A stretch of 64,000 bases of DNA from Harmothoe impar (lineage: Eukaryota > Annelida > Polychaeta > Phyllodocida > Polynoidae). The position numbers were made by a program, and so were the translations under genes. The DNA is taken from the NCBI GenBank assembly GCA_947462335.1, contig OX381707.1, forward strand, positions 35,701,618 through 35,765,617, read 5' to 3'. How positions within the stretch are numbered: position 1 is the first letter of the stretch; every line of letters starts with the position of its first letter. The notes beneath the pieces are model-generated. The model saw nothing but the letters and a program-made list of their open reading frames with translations. It was not told the origin of the DNA and made no database searches. Positions 1-8,973 of the stretch are shown one piece after another.

Positions 1-1
1 C

Positions 2-838
2 TTCCGGTACGTGGTGACGGCGATCGACGTTTTCTCTAGGTACGCGTGGGCCGTTCCCATTAAATCCAAGAGCGGCGCTGATGTCACCGAGGCCTTCCGA
101 GAGATGACAGGCCCTGGCGAGAGACGACCGCGCACTGTTCAGACAGACAAGGGGAAAGAGTTTTTGAACAAGATCTTTCAAGATCACTTGAAGAGCGAGG
201 GCATAGAGTTCTTCACTGGCGAGAACGACGACATCAAAGCTAGTCTAGTGGAGCGCTTGAACCGCAGTCTGAAGGAGAAGCTGTGGCGTTATTTCACACA
301 CAAGCGCACGTATCGCTACGTAGACGTGCTGCACCATGTAGTGTCTTCTTACAATCGCACTCACCACAAGACGTTGAAAATGGCGCCGGCTCAAGTCAGC
401 TCGGAAAACAGCGAAACAGTTTTCTACCGACAAGATCTCCCAACTAACAAACAAATCGACGAAATATGGAAAAAGAAGAAAAAAACAAAGACGTCCGCCG
501 TCGACGTCATCGCTCCGGGTGACAGAGTGAGGATGTTGAGAACCAAAGGCGCCTTCGACAAAGGGTACGAGGGAAACTGGCGCGAGGAAGTGGTGGACGT
601 TGCTAACACGTTGGGAAGCAGAGGGTTCGAGCTGAAAGACGACAAGGGCGAGGAGATAAAAGGCGTCTTCTACCCGGAAGAGGTTCAGAAGGTGTACAAG
701 AGTCGTTACGACAAGAACTACCTGATAGACGAGGTGTTGCGCCGCAAGACCGTCGACGGTAAAGAGTTAGCTTTCGTACGTTGGTTAGGTTACGACGACA
801 AGTTCAACGAGTGGATCCCCGTCAAAAAAATAACGTAA
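2..838 (+). CDS. INT: Polinton integrase, C-terminal part with chromodomain (5' partial)
   Basis: RVE-type (retroviral-like) DDE integrase that would insert the element into host DNA in the nucleus. The frame is open from base 2, so the N-terminus, including the zinc-binding part and the first catalytic Asp, lies upstream of the window. Counting from the GTG at 11, the second catalytic Asp is D46 in QTDKGKEF and the Glu is E81 in LVERLNRSLKE, both in the expected context. A basic linker (EIWKKKKK) follows, then a chromodomain at about 235-275 (YLIDEVLRRK...FVRWLGY...FNEWIP), which in this family can target chromatin. The stop is four bases before the next ATG, so the genes are tightly packed. 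Confidence 0.93.
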   Translation, partial: FRYVVTAIDVFSRYAWAVPIKSKSGADVTEAFREMTGPGERRPRTVQTDKGKEFLNKIFQDHLKSEGIEFFTGENDDIKASLVERLNRSLKEKLWRYFTHKRTYRYVDVLHHVVSSYNRTHHKTLKMAPAQVSSENSETVFYRQDLPTNKQIDEIWKKKKKTKTSAVDVIAPGDRVRMLRTKGAFDKGYEGNWREEVVDVANTLGSRGFELKDDKGEEIKGVFYPEEVQKVYKSRYDKNYLIDEVLRRKTVDGKELAFVRWLGYDDKFNEWIPVKKIT

Positions 839-842
839 CAAA

Positions 843-1961
843 ATGAACATCACTCTACCTAGCAACAGCTCTATGGAGTATTATCCTGACAACAGCTTGA
901 CGTCTTTCCGAACTCACTTCGACTCGCCGCTCCTTCTGCCCGAAGCGTACGAAGCGGCTCTGACTGAGATCATCCTCCCTACAGAATGGACTAACGTGCA
1001 CGACGACGACTTGATCATCGTTGTTCCTCTGCGCACCAAAGGTTCGCTAGAGGAGGCGATCCAGGTTTTAAAAGAAACTAATTTCTCCGAAGGAAAAAAA
1101 CCACAGGTAGACTGGAAGAGAATGAAAAACGCGAACGGTCTGAGCAAGCTAACGTTCAGCTCAAAATTCCCGCTGAACTGGAAGGAAGCGAGCTATGTAA
1201 CGGTGGAAGAGATATCAGACACGTCGGAAGAGCAGCAATTGAAACCGGAAACAAAAAGGTTCAAGAGAGAGGTCGACTTGAGACAGACGAATGCCGTATA
1301 CAAGCAGTTCTTGTCCCCGGCGGTGAAGAAGAAGACGATCAGCCATCAAGCAAGACAGATGATCGAAAAGATGGAGAAGGACATGGGAGTGCGCAGTTTC
1401 ATGCCAAACATATTCGAGATACCTCCTATTTTCACCGGAAGCAACCACACCCTAGTCGAGCGCTTGAGTGAGACGTTGCGAGATGACAGACTAGAGGGCG
1501 ACAGCTTCTTGCTCAAACCGATGCGGATCTTATCGTACGACGCCAAGACGAAACGCGTCACCATCAAACCGCCGAGACACTGTGCTGTCCTGCTGAGTCA
1601 GCATCTCGCATGCGTTCTAGGCTTCGGAGAGAAGACGTGTTTCGCGTCGCCGACTACCGGCGCCTACTCGATGGATGTTTACGGGGACGTGCACTCTGTG
1701 TACATATACACCGACATGATCCAGGAGAGACGTGTGGGCGACATGCAAGTGCCGCTGTTGCGCTGCGTGGCGGTGGACAGAGGCGGAAAGCGTCGAGGTG
1801 GCGTGCAAGCTATCAGTTTTCCCCATTTGGATTATTTCCCCTTGAAATCCAAGAGGTTTACCGAGGTCGGCATCTATTTAAGAGACCGATCCGGTCATTC
1901 CATCCCATTCGGTAGAGGCGAGGTGACCGTGACACTTCATCTGAGACCTATTGAGCGCTGA
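843..1961 (+). CDS. Polinton minor capsid protein (penton-like single jelly roll, PX)
   Basis: 372 residues starting at an ATG four bases after the integrase stop. The N-terminal segment (DNSLTSFRTHFDSPLLLP then YEAALTEIILPTEW.NV) matches the pattern of Polinton PX proteins, where a short 'x.S.F...L..P..L...YEVAL.EI.YP..W' block opens the single jelly-roll fold related to penton bases. A charged, lysine-rich insertion occupies about residues 115-185. The C-terminal half (GVQAISFPHLDYFPL, then EVGIYLRDRSGHSIPFGRGEVTVTLHLRP) is the conserved end of the family. The expected role is vertex capsomers of the virion. Assignment rests on pattern recall and position beside the major capsid gene. Confidence 0.82.
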   Translation: MNITLPSNSSMEYYPDNSLTSFRTHFDSPLLLPEAYEAALTEIILPTEWTNVHDDDLIIVVPLRTKGSLEEAIQVLKETNFSEGKKPQVDWKRMKNANGLSKLTFSSKFPLNWKEASYVTVEEISDTSEEQQLKPETKRFKREVDLRQTNAVYKQFLSPAVKKKTISHQARQMIEKMEKDMGVRSFMPNIFEIPPIFTGSNHTLVERLSETLRDDRLEGDSFLLKPMRILSYDAKTKRVTIKPPRHCAVLLSQHLACVLGFGEKTCFASPTTGAYSMDVYGDVHSVYIYTDMIQERRVGDMQVPLLRCVAVDRGGKRRGGVQAISFPHLDYFPLKSKRFTEVGIYLRDRSGHSIPFGRGEVTVTLHLRPIER

Positions 1962-1972
1962 AAGAGAGAAAA

Positions 1973-2404
1973 ATGATGCGTCAACGCGTTCCGTACTTTC
2001 CACCCAGGCGCACCGACTTCGGCAGAGGGTACAGCGATTACTACAACGCGCAGCTGGGCAACGGCGTGACCGTGTACAGCGGGCGCTCTTTCCAGAGCGG
2101 GCACGGTTTGGGCGGCGCTCTGTTAGGTCTGATGCGCTCGGCTACCCCGCTATTGAAGTCGGTGGGAAAAACGCTGCTCCGCGCCGGTGTGGGCGTAGCT
2201 AAAGATGTGCTGGCGGGTCGGACTTTAAAGAGCAGCGTGAAAGACCGAGGCGCAGGCGCTCTGAAGAGACTGGCGAGTACGGCGTTCTCGGGAGGAAAGA
2301 CGTCTGTCGCGTCTAAGAAAGGGTCGAAACGTCGTCGTGGGCATTCCCCTCAGACGGGCGGTGGCTCTTGCAAGAGACGTAGAGGGGATGTATTCGACCG
2401 GTAA
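1973..2404 (+). CDS. Small basic Polinton virion protein (adenovirus pVI/core-like)
   Basis: 143 residues, ATG 11 bases after the penton stop. An aromatic N-terminus (YSDYYNAQLGNG) is followed by a Gly/Ala-rich amphipathic segment (GHGLGGALLGLMRSATPLLK, about residues 43-62) and KTLLRAGVGVAKDVLAG. The C-terminus is strongly basic with KRRRG blocks and ends DVFDR. The GGLLGxLxRxxxPLLKxxGKxxxxxGxxxxxD layout plus basic tail ending in D-I/V-F recurs in a protein encoded beside Polinton capsid genes and has been compared with adenovirus minor core or membrane-lytic proteins. The proposed function, genome condensation or membrane disruption on entry, is inference. No catalytic motif is visible. 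Confidence 0.7.
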   Translation: MMRQRVPYFPPRRTDFGRGYSDYYNAQLGNGVTVYSGRSFQSGHGLGGALLGLMRSATPLLKSVGKTLLRAGVGVAKDVLAGRTLKSSVKDRGAGALKRLASTAFSGGKTSVASKKGSKRRRGHSPQTGGGSCKRRRGDVFDR

Positions 2405-2420
2405 GCGCCTAGGCGTTCAG

Positions 2421-2460
2421 GTATAAATAAAAAGACTGGAGGGGGCCGGCGTCAGTCTGT
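2421..2460 (+). promoter_or_regulatory. TATA-type promoter for the capsid gene
   Basis: TATAAAT at 2422-2428 lies in the 79-base gap before the major capsid ATG. About 31 bases downstream is GTCAGTCTG (2451-2459), an initiator-like sequence with the A at 2454. Start from there gives a leader of about 30 bases ending AACACAATGG, a fair Kozak context. This is the only sizeable gap within the gene block, which fits separate promotion of the highly expressed capsid gene. Confidence 0.55.
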
Positions 2461-2483
2461 CGGCCGCGTGAAGAGAGAACACA

Positions 2484-3788
2484 ATGGCTTACGTACACGA
2501 GAGCAGTAACGAGTGCGCGCTCTCTGAGCTCGACCTGCACACCGTAGCGCCGACTCAGACTACTATCTTAAAGTCGTCTTTCCTGGGGATAGAAACAAAA
2601 AACTCTTTAGAGGATGGAGGTAACATAAATTTCACCATCAACAAGTCGCAAGAGTACACAGACCTGAACGAGAATTACCTTCATCTGGAATGTCAAGTGC
2701 TAAAGGACGGAGCGGCGATCGAGGCCACCGACGCGGTAGCTCCGGTGAACAACTTGGCTCACTCGCTCTTCAAAGACGTCCAAGTCTCCATCGGCGGTTT
2801 CAAAGTGTCTGGCAACACCGAGACCTACCCTTACCGAGCTTACTTGGAAGGGTTACTCAACTACAACAAAGACGTGAAGGACGGCGTCATGAGCGCCCAG
2901 GGGTGGCATGAAGATACGCCCGGTCAGTTTGACACGTTGACTGACGCGAATGCGGGGTACAAAGCGCGCAAGAAGCTAATCTCCAACAAGCGCTTTTCGC
3001 TGATGGCGCGACTGCACTTTGACCTGGCTCATCAACCGAAGCTCATCGTTGGAGAGACAGAAATCAATCTCACTCTGAAACAAGCGGCGCCCTCTTTCTA
3101 TCTGATGTGCGCCGCTGACGGAGGCTACAGCTTGAAGATCTACAAAGCAAAGCTCTACGTGCGACGCGTGCTGGTGGCGGACGCTGTAGCGGAAACGCAC
3201 GAGAGAGCGGTGATAGAACACGGGCCCTTCGACTACCCGGTGAACAGAGTGGAGGTGACGACCTACGCCATCCCTCAAGGTAACAGAGATCACAGCTACA
3301 CGCACTCCAACACAGGCCAGCTTCCCAAGTCGATGATGATTTGCTTCCTTGACCACGACGCCTTCAACGGTAGCTACACCAAGAACCCGTTCGAGATGAA
3401 GCATTACGACATCAGCTCGCTTCAAGTGATAGTGAACGATCAGAAAGTGCCGAACGACGCCTACGTGCCCGACTTTAAGACCAAAGCGGCCGTGAGAGAG
3501 TACTTGGCGCTACACACGGAAACGGGGATGTACGAGGGCGCGCGCTCCTGCGGTATTTCATACGAACAATTCCTGAACGGTTACACGGTGTTCCCCCTCG
3601 ACTTAACCCCAGACAGATCGCACGACGGGTGTCGCGTGAACCTTATAAGAGCGGGTCAGCTGAGGGTGGAAGTCAGTTTCCGCTCGGCGCTACAAGCGAC
3701 AACAACGGTGCTACTCTACTTGGTGTACGACAACGTCGTCGAGCTGACCCGAGATCGACACCCCGTCACCGACTACCACATGAACTGA
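2484..3788 (+). CDS. Polinton major capsid protein (double jelly roll, PY; F54H12.2-like)
   Basis: 434 residues, of the length expected for the family. The N-terminus CALSELDLHTVAPTQTTI, followed by VNNLAHSLFKDVQVSIGG and TYPYRAYLEGLLNYNKDVK, is the signature of proteins often annotated 'F54H12.2-like', which are Polinton major capsid proteins with a double jelly-roll fold. The middle carries HFDLAHQPKLIVGETEINLTL, and the C-terminus GYTVFPLDLTPD...GQLRVEVSFRSAL...VLLYLVYDNVVELT is also typical. It should form the hexameric capsomers of an icosahedral virion. The ORF is intact. Just upstream is a TATA promoter; 29 bases downstream begins the protease gene. Confidence 0.93.
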   Translation: MAYVHESSNECALSELDLHTVAPTQTTILKSSFLGIETKNSLEDGGNINFTINKSQEYTDLNENYLHLECQVLKDGAAIEATDAVAPVNNLAHSLFKDVQVSIGGFKVSGNTETYPYRAYLEGLLNYNKDVKDGVMSAQGWHEDTPGQFDTLTDANAGYKARKKLISNKRFSLMARLHFDLAHQPKLIVGETEINLTLKQAAPSFYLMCAADGGYSLKIYKAKLYVRRVLVADAVAETHERAVIEHGPFDYPVNRVEVTTYAIPQGNRDHSYTHSNTGQLPKSMMICFLDHDAFNGSYTKNPFEMKHYDISSLQVIVNDQKVPNDAYVPDFKTKAAVREYLALHTETGMYEGARSCGISYEQFLNGYTVFPLDLTPDRSHDGCRVNLIRAGQLRVEVSFRSALQATTTVLLYLVYDNVVELTRDRHPVTDYHMN

Positions 3789-3817
3789 AGACAAGACGGC
3801 GGTACTTGGCGTATCGT

Positions 3818-4270
3818 ATGAACACGCTTGAAATAAGCAGAGTGTTGAAGGAAAACGTTCACACAAAACATCGTTTCCTGGGCGTTTTCTCTTGTGACAC
3901 TATTCCGAAGCACCCTATCAAAGACACTTGTTTCGTGAGCAACACAGATCCGCAACATTTACCAGGTCAGCATTGGGTGGCGTTTTACGTGTCGAGCACG
4001 GGTGAAGTGTACTACTTTGATTCCTTCGGCTTACCGCCGCTGAGTGCGGAGTTCTTGTCTTTCGTGGAACGCTCTGCTCCGTTCAAGTGGCAAAGAAACC
4101 GCATTCAACTACAAGACACTTCTGCTGACACCTGTGGACCTCATTGCGTTCATTTCCTAATTGAAGCATGTCGAACAAGAAACCCCAAGAAGTGCGTCAG
4201 GCGCATGAGCAAAATCCCAAAGCTGAGCGACCGGGTCGTGAGTCAGAAGCTATCGATGATGCTGTTGTGA
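3818..4270 (+). CDS. PRO: Adenain-like cysteine protease (Polinton PRO)
   Basis: 150 residues starting at the ATG at 3818; the open frame extends farther upstream, but that part overlaps the capsid gene and lacks family similarity. The catalytic set of the adenovirus protease (C5) family is visible: His52 in GQHWVAFY, Asp68 in YYFDSFG (Glu in adenovirus), Gln99 as oxyanion residue, and Cys106 in DTCGPHC seven residues later, the same spacing as Gln115-Cys122 in adenain. It would mature capsid precursors. The last 103 bases overlap the start of a small ORF in another frame. It is short but complete compared with adenain (about 200 residues). Confidence 0.9.
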   Translation: MNTLEISRVLKENVHTKHRFLGVFSCDTIPKHPIKDTCFVSNTDPQHLPGQHWVAFYVSSTGEVYYFDSFGLPPLSAEFLSFVERSAPFKWQRNRIQLQDTSADTCGPHCVHFLIEACRTRNPKKCVRRMSKIPKLSDRVVSQKLSMMLL

Positions 4271-4467
4271 CGGGTTGTTGCGATGGCGGCCGTTTCATGG
4301 AGACAAAGATTCTCTGCCTTGCCGAAATGGTGTTGGATTTATCCAAAGTCGTGCAATGTCTATTGGAGAAAAGTCGTCCGGGGTGTGGTGGTGCGAGTGA
4401 CGGCGGCGTGAGACTTTGCGGCCTGTTGAGTTGCTGCAAATCGAAGAAGCGAGCTAAAAAAGCATAA
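4168..4467 (+). CDS. Small Cys-rich, Lys-rich ORF overlapping the protease 3' end
   Basis: 99 residues in a different frame from the protease, overlapping it by 103 bases and then running 197 bases beyond its stop. The unique part (ETKILCLAEMVLDLSKVVQC, then LCGLLSCCKSKKRAKKA) has an amphipathic helix, seven or eight cysteines and a basic tail that could be a nuclear localisation signal or a palmitoylated Cys cluster. The stop is followed within 50 bases by poly(A) signals, so the ORF fills the space between protease and terminator, which favours a real gene. I do not recognise a family. It could instead be a chance frame. Confidence 0.45.
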   Translation: MSNKKPQEVRQAHEQNPKAERPGRESEAIDDAVVTGCCDGGRFMETKILCLAEMVLDLSKVVQCLLEKSRPGCGGASDGGVRLCGLLSCCKSKKRAKKA

Positions 4468-4499
4468 ACTTGTGTGTTTTTTCTGATTGAAAATGAAAA

Positions 4500-4512
4500 A
4501 ATAAAGAATAAA
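4500..4512 (+). terminator. Poly(A) signals of the Polinton + strand genes
   Basis: Two AATAAA hexamers, at 4500-4505 and 4507-4512, lie 33-45 bases after the last ORF in an A-rich stretch, followed by a T/GT-rich stretch (4529-4545). Confidence 0.7.
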
Positions 4513-4560
4513 ATGAAAAGAAAAGAAATTATCTTGTTGTGTTTTTATTTCTATATATAA

Positions 4561-4886
4561 GTTACATAACTTTTTTTTTGTTTGTTTGTTTACAAACAGT
4601 CACGTGTCACGTGGTGTTGTTTACAAACAAGAAAGCCACGTGGTGTTGTTTACAAACAAACCCTAAGTAGGTCACGTTACCCTAGTTACCAGAATGCCGG
4701 CTTCTGATTGGCTGAGCCTAAGTAGGTCACGTGACGTAATTAGGTCACGTTACCATGGTTACCAGAATGCCGGCCTCTGATTGGCTGAGAGCTTCTAAGT
4801 AGGTCAGTAGGTCACCCAGAATGCTGGCTTCTGATTGGCTGAGAGCCCTAAGTAGGTCACGTTACCATGGCAACGGGTCACGTGAC
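4561..4886. repeat. Subterminal repeats of the Polinton right end
   Basis: Three copies of TTGTTTAC (4586-4593, 4617-4624, 4646-4653), each followed by AAAC, make FOX-type sites interleaved with CACGTG E-boxes. Then come repeated units of CTAAGTAGGTCACGTTACC plus CAGAATGC.GGC.TCTGATTGGCTGAG, each carrying an inverted CCAAT box. No ORF is visible. Such iterated sites next to a TIR could serve as promoter/enhancer or replication signals. Confidence 0.7.
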
Positions 4887-4973
4887 CAAATGGAGGCCTC
4901 TGATTGGCTGCATGTCGATTGAGTAATAAACAGTACTTAACTATAGTCCCGTTCCGATACATACTATACTACT
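4887..4973. repeat. Polinton right TIR (87 bases shared exactly with 19308-19394)
   Basis: The reverse complement begins AGTAGTATAGTATGTATCGG and is identical over 87 bases to the left end of the 19308-29215 element, with near-identity to that element's right end. It starts with AG, as Polinton TIRs commonly do. The full TIR of this element may be longer, but its other end is outside the window. Confidence 0.9.
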
Positions 4974-5339
4974 ACCGCACATTAAACAGATGGTTCACTT
5001 CACTACACCATATACGTATTGGTGTCTCTAAACTAGCACAACTAAAGCAATACAAGAAGCAGAAACCGTCTTGTAATACTCTACGATAAAGTAGACCTGT
5101 AATAGATAGAAGCTGGATCAATTTAATTTGAGACATCTCATTTTGTTTTGGCGGAAAGTGGGAGGAAGGGGCCTGTCGTCTGCTAAAGAGCCCTGTCGTC
5201 TGCAGCGTCCTCAAGTGAAGACAAAAAGCTGAGTGTGTAGAAAAAGGGCCATAATTGTTGGGAGGTAAACTGGCAGGTATTGAAACGACCGGGGAGGAGA
5301 AGAGGCTGTCATTGTCATCATCCCCATCCCCAGCCCCTC
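4974..5339. other. Flank without recognised gene
   Basis: AT-rich in the first 180 bases, then pyrimidine/purine-rich. Open frames here show no family similarity. Nothing else seen. Confidence 0.5.
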
Positions 5340-5780
5340 CAGTACCCTCACCCTCCTCCAGGGGGCACAACACGTCAACCCGCCCTTCCGCAGCACCCCC
5401 TGGTGGCGACAGCACTGGTGATGAGCCGACTTCCGGTTCCCGTCGGCCGTCGTCGACCATCCTGCATGAACACCTGTACGGGCGCTCGCCGCCAGGGGGA
5501 CCGCCGACGTATTGATGTCGTGCTTCCTTCCGGTGGGGCATGCGCATGGCGGCCCGGGAAGGTGGCTCCACCTGGTGGACGTCATCATACGTCACGGCAG
5601 ACGGCAACACACGTCGGACGCGGCGCAGGAAGACAGGTATTAATCTCCGTACGCATGCGCCGGGCAGTATGAGGGCGGCTGCCGCTAGGGCGCTCTTTGA
5701 TGTCGGTGGGCGGCGGGAGAGGGCGCTGCGGGCGTCGTGCGGGGTACTACACAGGGACGGCAAAGTGCGTCATAAATACG
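5340..5780. promoter_or_regulatory. CpG-rich segment with CTCF-like and NRF1-like motifs
   Basis: Against the 14-base CTCF core CCASYAGRKGGCRS I find 13/14 matches at 5355-5368 (+), 5393-5406 (-) and 5565-5578 (-), and a weaker one near 5488 (+). GCATGCGC-type NRF1 motifs occur near 5540 and 5653, a CTTCCGG ETS motif at about 5527, and many CpGs throughout. This could be an insulator or a CpG-island promoter. Overlapping ORFs in several frames have no recognisable similarity and look like by-products of the GC content. Confidence 0.4.
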
Positions 5781-5959
5781 TCATAAATACGCAACTAACG
5801 CCGGCAGGTTGCTGTGCTGCTATTGTCTTTGAGGTGACCTCTATAGCTTATGGGCACCATATTTATACTACACACGGAACAACCATGTCGTGTCAAATCC
5901 CCAGAATGTTAGTAGGCCTACATGGACATGACCATCTGTACATGTATTACATACAGGCC
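5781..5959. other. Spacer without recognised feature
   Basis: A duplicated ATACGTCATAAATACG-like stretch at 5773-5795, then unremarkable sequence up to the retrotransposon 3' end. Confidence 0.4.
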
Positions 5960-7445
5960 CCTTCCTTAGTTTTTTTAAAGTGTTTTATTGGGTAAAAGAT
6001 AACAAATACAATAGTAGATGCATCATCTTAGCTTAGGCGCATTGCCTTTCTTCCGCTAGGCCCCCTATCATTAGACTAGATTATCATTGTAACATGCATA
6101 AAAGATGGTATATGGCGTACATGTTGGAAATAAATAAAAGTTGAAACAGACAAAATATTTTTGATTCACAAATATTCGTATAACAACAATGATGAGAGAT
6201 GAGATGAGATGAGGGGTTTGTGTGGCGTTATTACATTAGGAAACATCCTCTATAAAACTACATGCTCATATAAAACAAGTGGTATAATCAGTTTTGATTG
6301 CAGTTTTAAAATCAGCCAGGCTCTCTATAGTGGTATAGTAAGGTTTCAATTGATTCCAACGAATTATTGCTCTATAAAAACAGCTTCTGAGTACAATTGG
6401 TTTCGATGAACGAGGTACCTTGAGTCTAATGCCCTGATTGAGACGCGTGGGTAGATTTCTAGTGTCAATCAATTTTTTCTGCTCTTTTAAAGTAAAGGCA
6501 TAGAACAGTAGATGTATGTCCCTTCTAATATTAAGGTACATACACTCACTTTTATTATGTAATTGTACAGTGTTATGTAAAGGGTTGGCTTCAAGCCTGA
6601 CTTTATATATCAATCGTAATGCCTTGTTTTGCAAGTATTGCCGTTCTTGCGATTCTCCTATGTTGCCTCTGTCCCAGACATAGTCAACATAATCGAATGT
6701 GGGCAGAGTCATGGTCTTATATATGGACAGTGCTGTAGGAATGTCAATGAAAACACGTGCCCTAGCAGATTGAATTGTTTTGTTTCTTATGTTCCTTACG
6801 GTGTTTTGCCTATGCAGGACAAATTTCAAATCTGGGTCTAGAGTCAGTCCCAAATACGTGAAATTATATACCCTTTCTATAACAGTTCCATTTAATGTTA
6901 AGACAGGATTAATTCTTCTAAATTTGTTGAAAAACATCCATTTTGTTTTTTGTACATTTATAGTGAGGCTATTTCTAACGCACCATTCATAAATAAGATC
7001 AATAGCATGCTGCATTCTAACCGGACACTCTAGGGAGACAACTGCATCGTCAGCATGTAAAGTTATGTTAAAATTATATATTTTTGGTAAAGAATTTATG
7101 TAAATAGAGAAAAGAACAGGACCAAGGACGGAACCCTGGGGAACACCATATGTAATTATTTTCTCAGTTGATAGATGGTTATTCGCTATTGTTTTTTGAG
7201 TTCTGCGGTGGAGGTAACTTTTGAACCAATTTAGGCTGTTTTTACTAAGTCCAAAGAGGGATAATTTTTAAATTAATTTAGAGTGTGAAACCGTGTCGAA
7301 AGCCTTCTTATAATCTAGATATAGAGATATTGTTGATTTATTATTAATAATATTTTCAATTATATTTTGAAGGTTATTGTCATGCTTTGTGTCTACCCGA
7401 AATAACCTAGGTACTTGGCAGAAATCCACATGGGATTTCATCGAT
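5960..7445 (-). pseudogene. 5'-truncated non-LTR retrotransposon (CR1/jockey-like reverse transcriptase)
   Basis: Read on the - strand from about 7440, the frame shows reverse transcriptase blocks in order: LYLDYKKAFDTV, YGVPQGSVLGPVLFSIYIN, LHADDAVVSLE (catalytic YADD motif with His for Tyr), W.VRNSLTINVQKTKWM, YLGLTLD, then the thumb and C-terminal part ending at 6266. An in-frame TAA at 7268-7270 breaks the domain, and the endonuclease and N-terminal RT are missing, so the copy is dead. The 3' UTR runs to about 5960 with AATAAA (plus-strand TTTATT near 5980) before a short A-rich tail. It is an old 5'-truncated insertion, typical of target-primed integration. Confidence 0.88.
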
Positions 7446-8591
7446 GTTAAACATTTTACTTTGACGCGATGATACCTTCCTACATATTGGCAGCCATCAC
7501 CCCACCCCCTTTGGATGCATACATGAGGGCGAACTTCCCGGATAACACTTGTAAATTAGAGAATTGACGAATAGCCCTAACCAGCTAACTCCATATATAG
7601 CGCTGGTCGTCGTCAGGTCGTTAAGCCATAAACTTCGGCGGCCAGGGGTCGGTATCTCTCTTATCTTCTTCAAAGATAACACCGCCTTAATTACCCCTGT
7701 AGGGGTGTGGGGGCAGGTTGGGGACAGGTTGGGGGTCAGTCTAAGAGCTGCAGTAGCACATTTCCCATAGAGAATGCACTGAGCAGCTCCCTGTATTCGG
7801 GCATGTTAGAGGAAAAAACTCTCAAAACTATGTTATTAAATATTTTTCATAGATATGCCTAGAGGGATTGATAGATAACACCATAGGGGTCATCCCTATG
7901 TAAATACCTTTATGGTTTAACCCAAAAAAAACTATCCTTTGACTACTTGAAAGTTGTATATATGCTTGCCCCAGTATATTCCCTATGTATACAATGACTA
8001 TATCATGCTATATAAACATTGTTAAAGGAACCAAATAAATCTCAACCCTGAGGAAGGCAAACAAATCTTCCCGAAACTAGTGAGATCATGGAAATGAAAC
8101 ATGAAAGTATGTTTTATTTAAGGTTGAAAAGTGTGTGTGTGTGTTGGGAGGGGGGGGGGGTAATACTATTACAGCCTAAATGTAGAGAATTATTAGGATA
8201 ATCGTAGCAAGAAGTTGGGCCCATGGGTATATAGGTCTAACTTTTAAATTTATGAATTTTCAAACAGGATACAGGAACTGGGATAGTAGGCTACCCCTCC
8301 CCCCATATCTAACATTATCCATAATAGCTATAATTTCATAGAATAATGTCTATAAAGAAATAAAGTATCAGATAGACAGTACTTAGCACTATCGGTACTA
8401 CCCTTACTAACTAAAATTACATTTATTTCTTAGAGGAAATTGTGAATATAGTAGCTCTCTGCACTGTATGCCTATGGTGCAGCATGCGTCAGGAGGGCTT
8501 GTTTGACCCCCATGGGCGTGGCAGAGGTGTGTGCGGTCATCATGGGGAGGGGAGGGGTAGGTGGGGGTGAGGACAGTCCGACCACCTCCGC
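7446..8591. other. No recognised gene
   Basis: Contains a segment at about 8040-8100 (ctgaggaaggcaaacaaatc) reminiscent of retroelement 3' ends, a (GT)n-G run at 8128-8160, and a purine-rich G tract at 8540-8570. No ORF with recognisable similarity. Confidence 0.4.
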
Positions 8592-8973
8592 TATAAATAG
8601 ACTTAGAAACTCAGGCACCAACCAAAAGACGGTCAGCAGTTAGAGCACTGTATATTCACCTGATAAAGTATAGACTTGTCCTATTCCTCTCTCTTTTTTT
8701 TCTTTTTTTTTTAATTTGTGGGGAGGAGGGGCATCTGTAGAAGAATTTCAGTCAAGAGTATGCGAGGGGGGGGGGTGTCAGTTTATTATTCACACTGCCT
8801 TAGACGCTGAGTTATCATCGAGCCCCACCTTCCCCAGTCTCATCTGTTTCTCACCACCCACAGACGGTGGCGCCATTGCTGTCATCTTACATGTTGCACT
8901 GGACGATTCAGCTCTACAACCCATTTCTATATACTTTCTATATACATAAGTGTTTATGTTGAATATACAATAA
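8592..8973 (+). other. Possible short transcription unit (TATA box to AATAAA)
   Basis: TATAAATA at 8592-8599 sits downstream of a G-rich tract. A long pyrimidine tract ending in AG (about 8686-8724) looks like a 3' splice site, and AATAAA occurs at about 8968. A 77-codon open frame (8716-8949) lies between but has no recognised similarity. I can support only the signals, not a product. Confidence 0.2.

Larger units (their letters stand above)
1..4973 (+). mobile_element. Polinton/Maverick, right-hand part (left end outside window)
   Basis: Co-directional genes for integrase with chromodomain, minor and major jelly-roll capsid proteins, a small basic virion protein and an adenain-like protease define a Polinton (Maverick). 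The right end is at 4973, where the sequence finishes ...ATACTACT; an inverted copy of the last 87 bases begins a second element at 19308, which fixes the boundary. The next six bases, ACCGCA (4974-4979), would be its target-site duplication; the left copy lies outside the window. Packaging ATPase and protein-primed DNA polymerase, expected in a full Polinton, are not in this part. All ORFs seen are intact, so this copy may be young. Confidence 0.93.

Noticed and set aside
3629..3817. N-terminal extension of the protease frame
   Set aside because: Lies inside the capsid gene in another frame; the ATG at 3818 is where protease family similarity starts.
4972..5763. 263-codon - strand ORF just right of the Polinton
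   Set aside because: Overlaps the TIR border and a CpG-rich block; no recognisable protein pattern; other frames are equally open.
8040..8110. 3' end of a Penelope-like or other retroelement
   Set aside because: Only a short 'gaggaaggcaaac' resemblance; no coding part or defined end.
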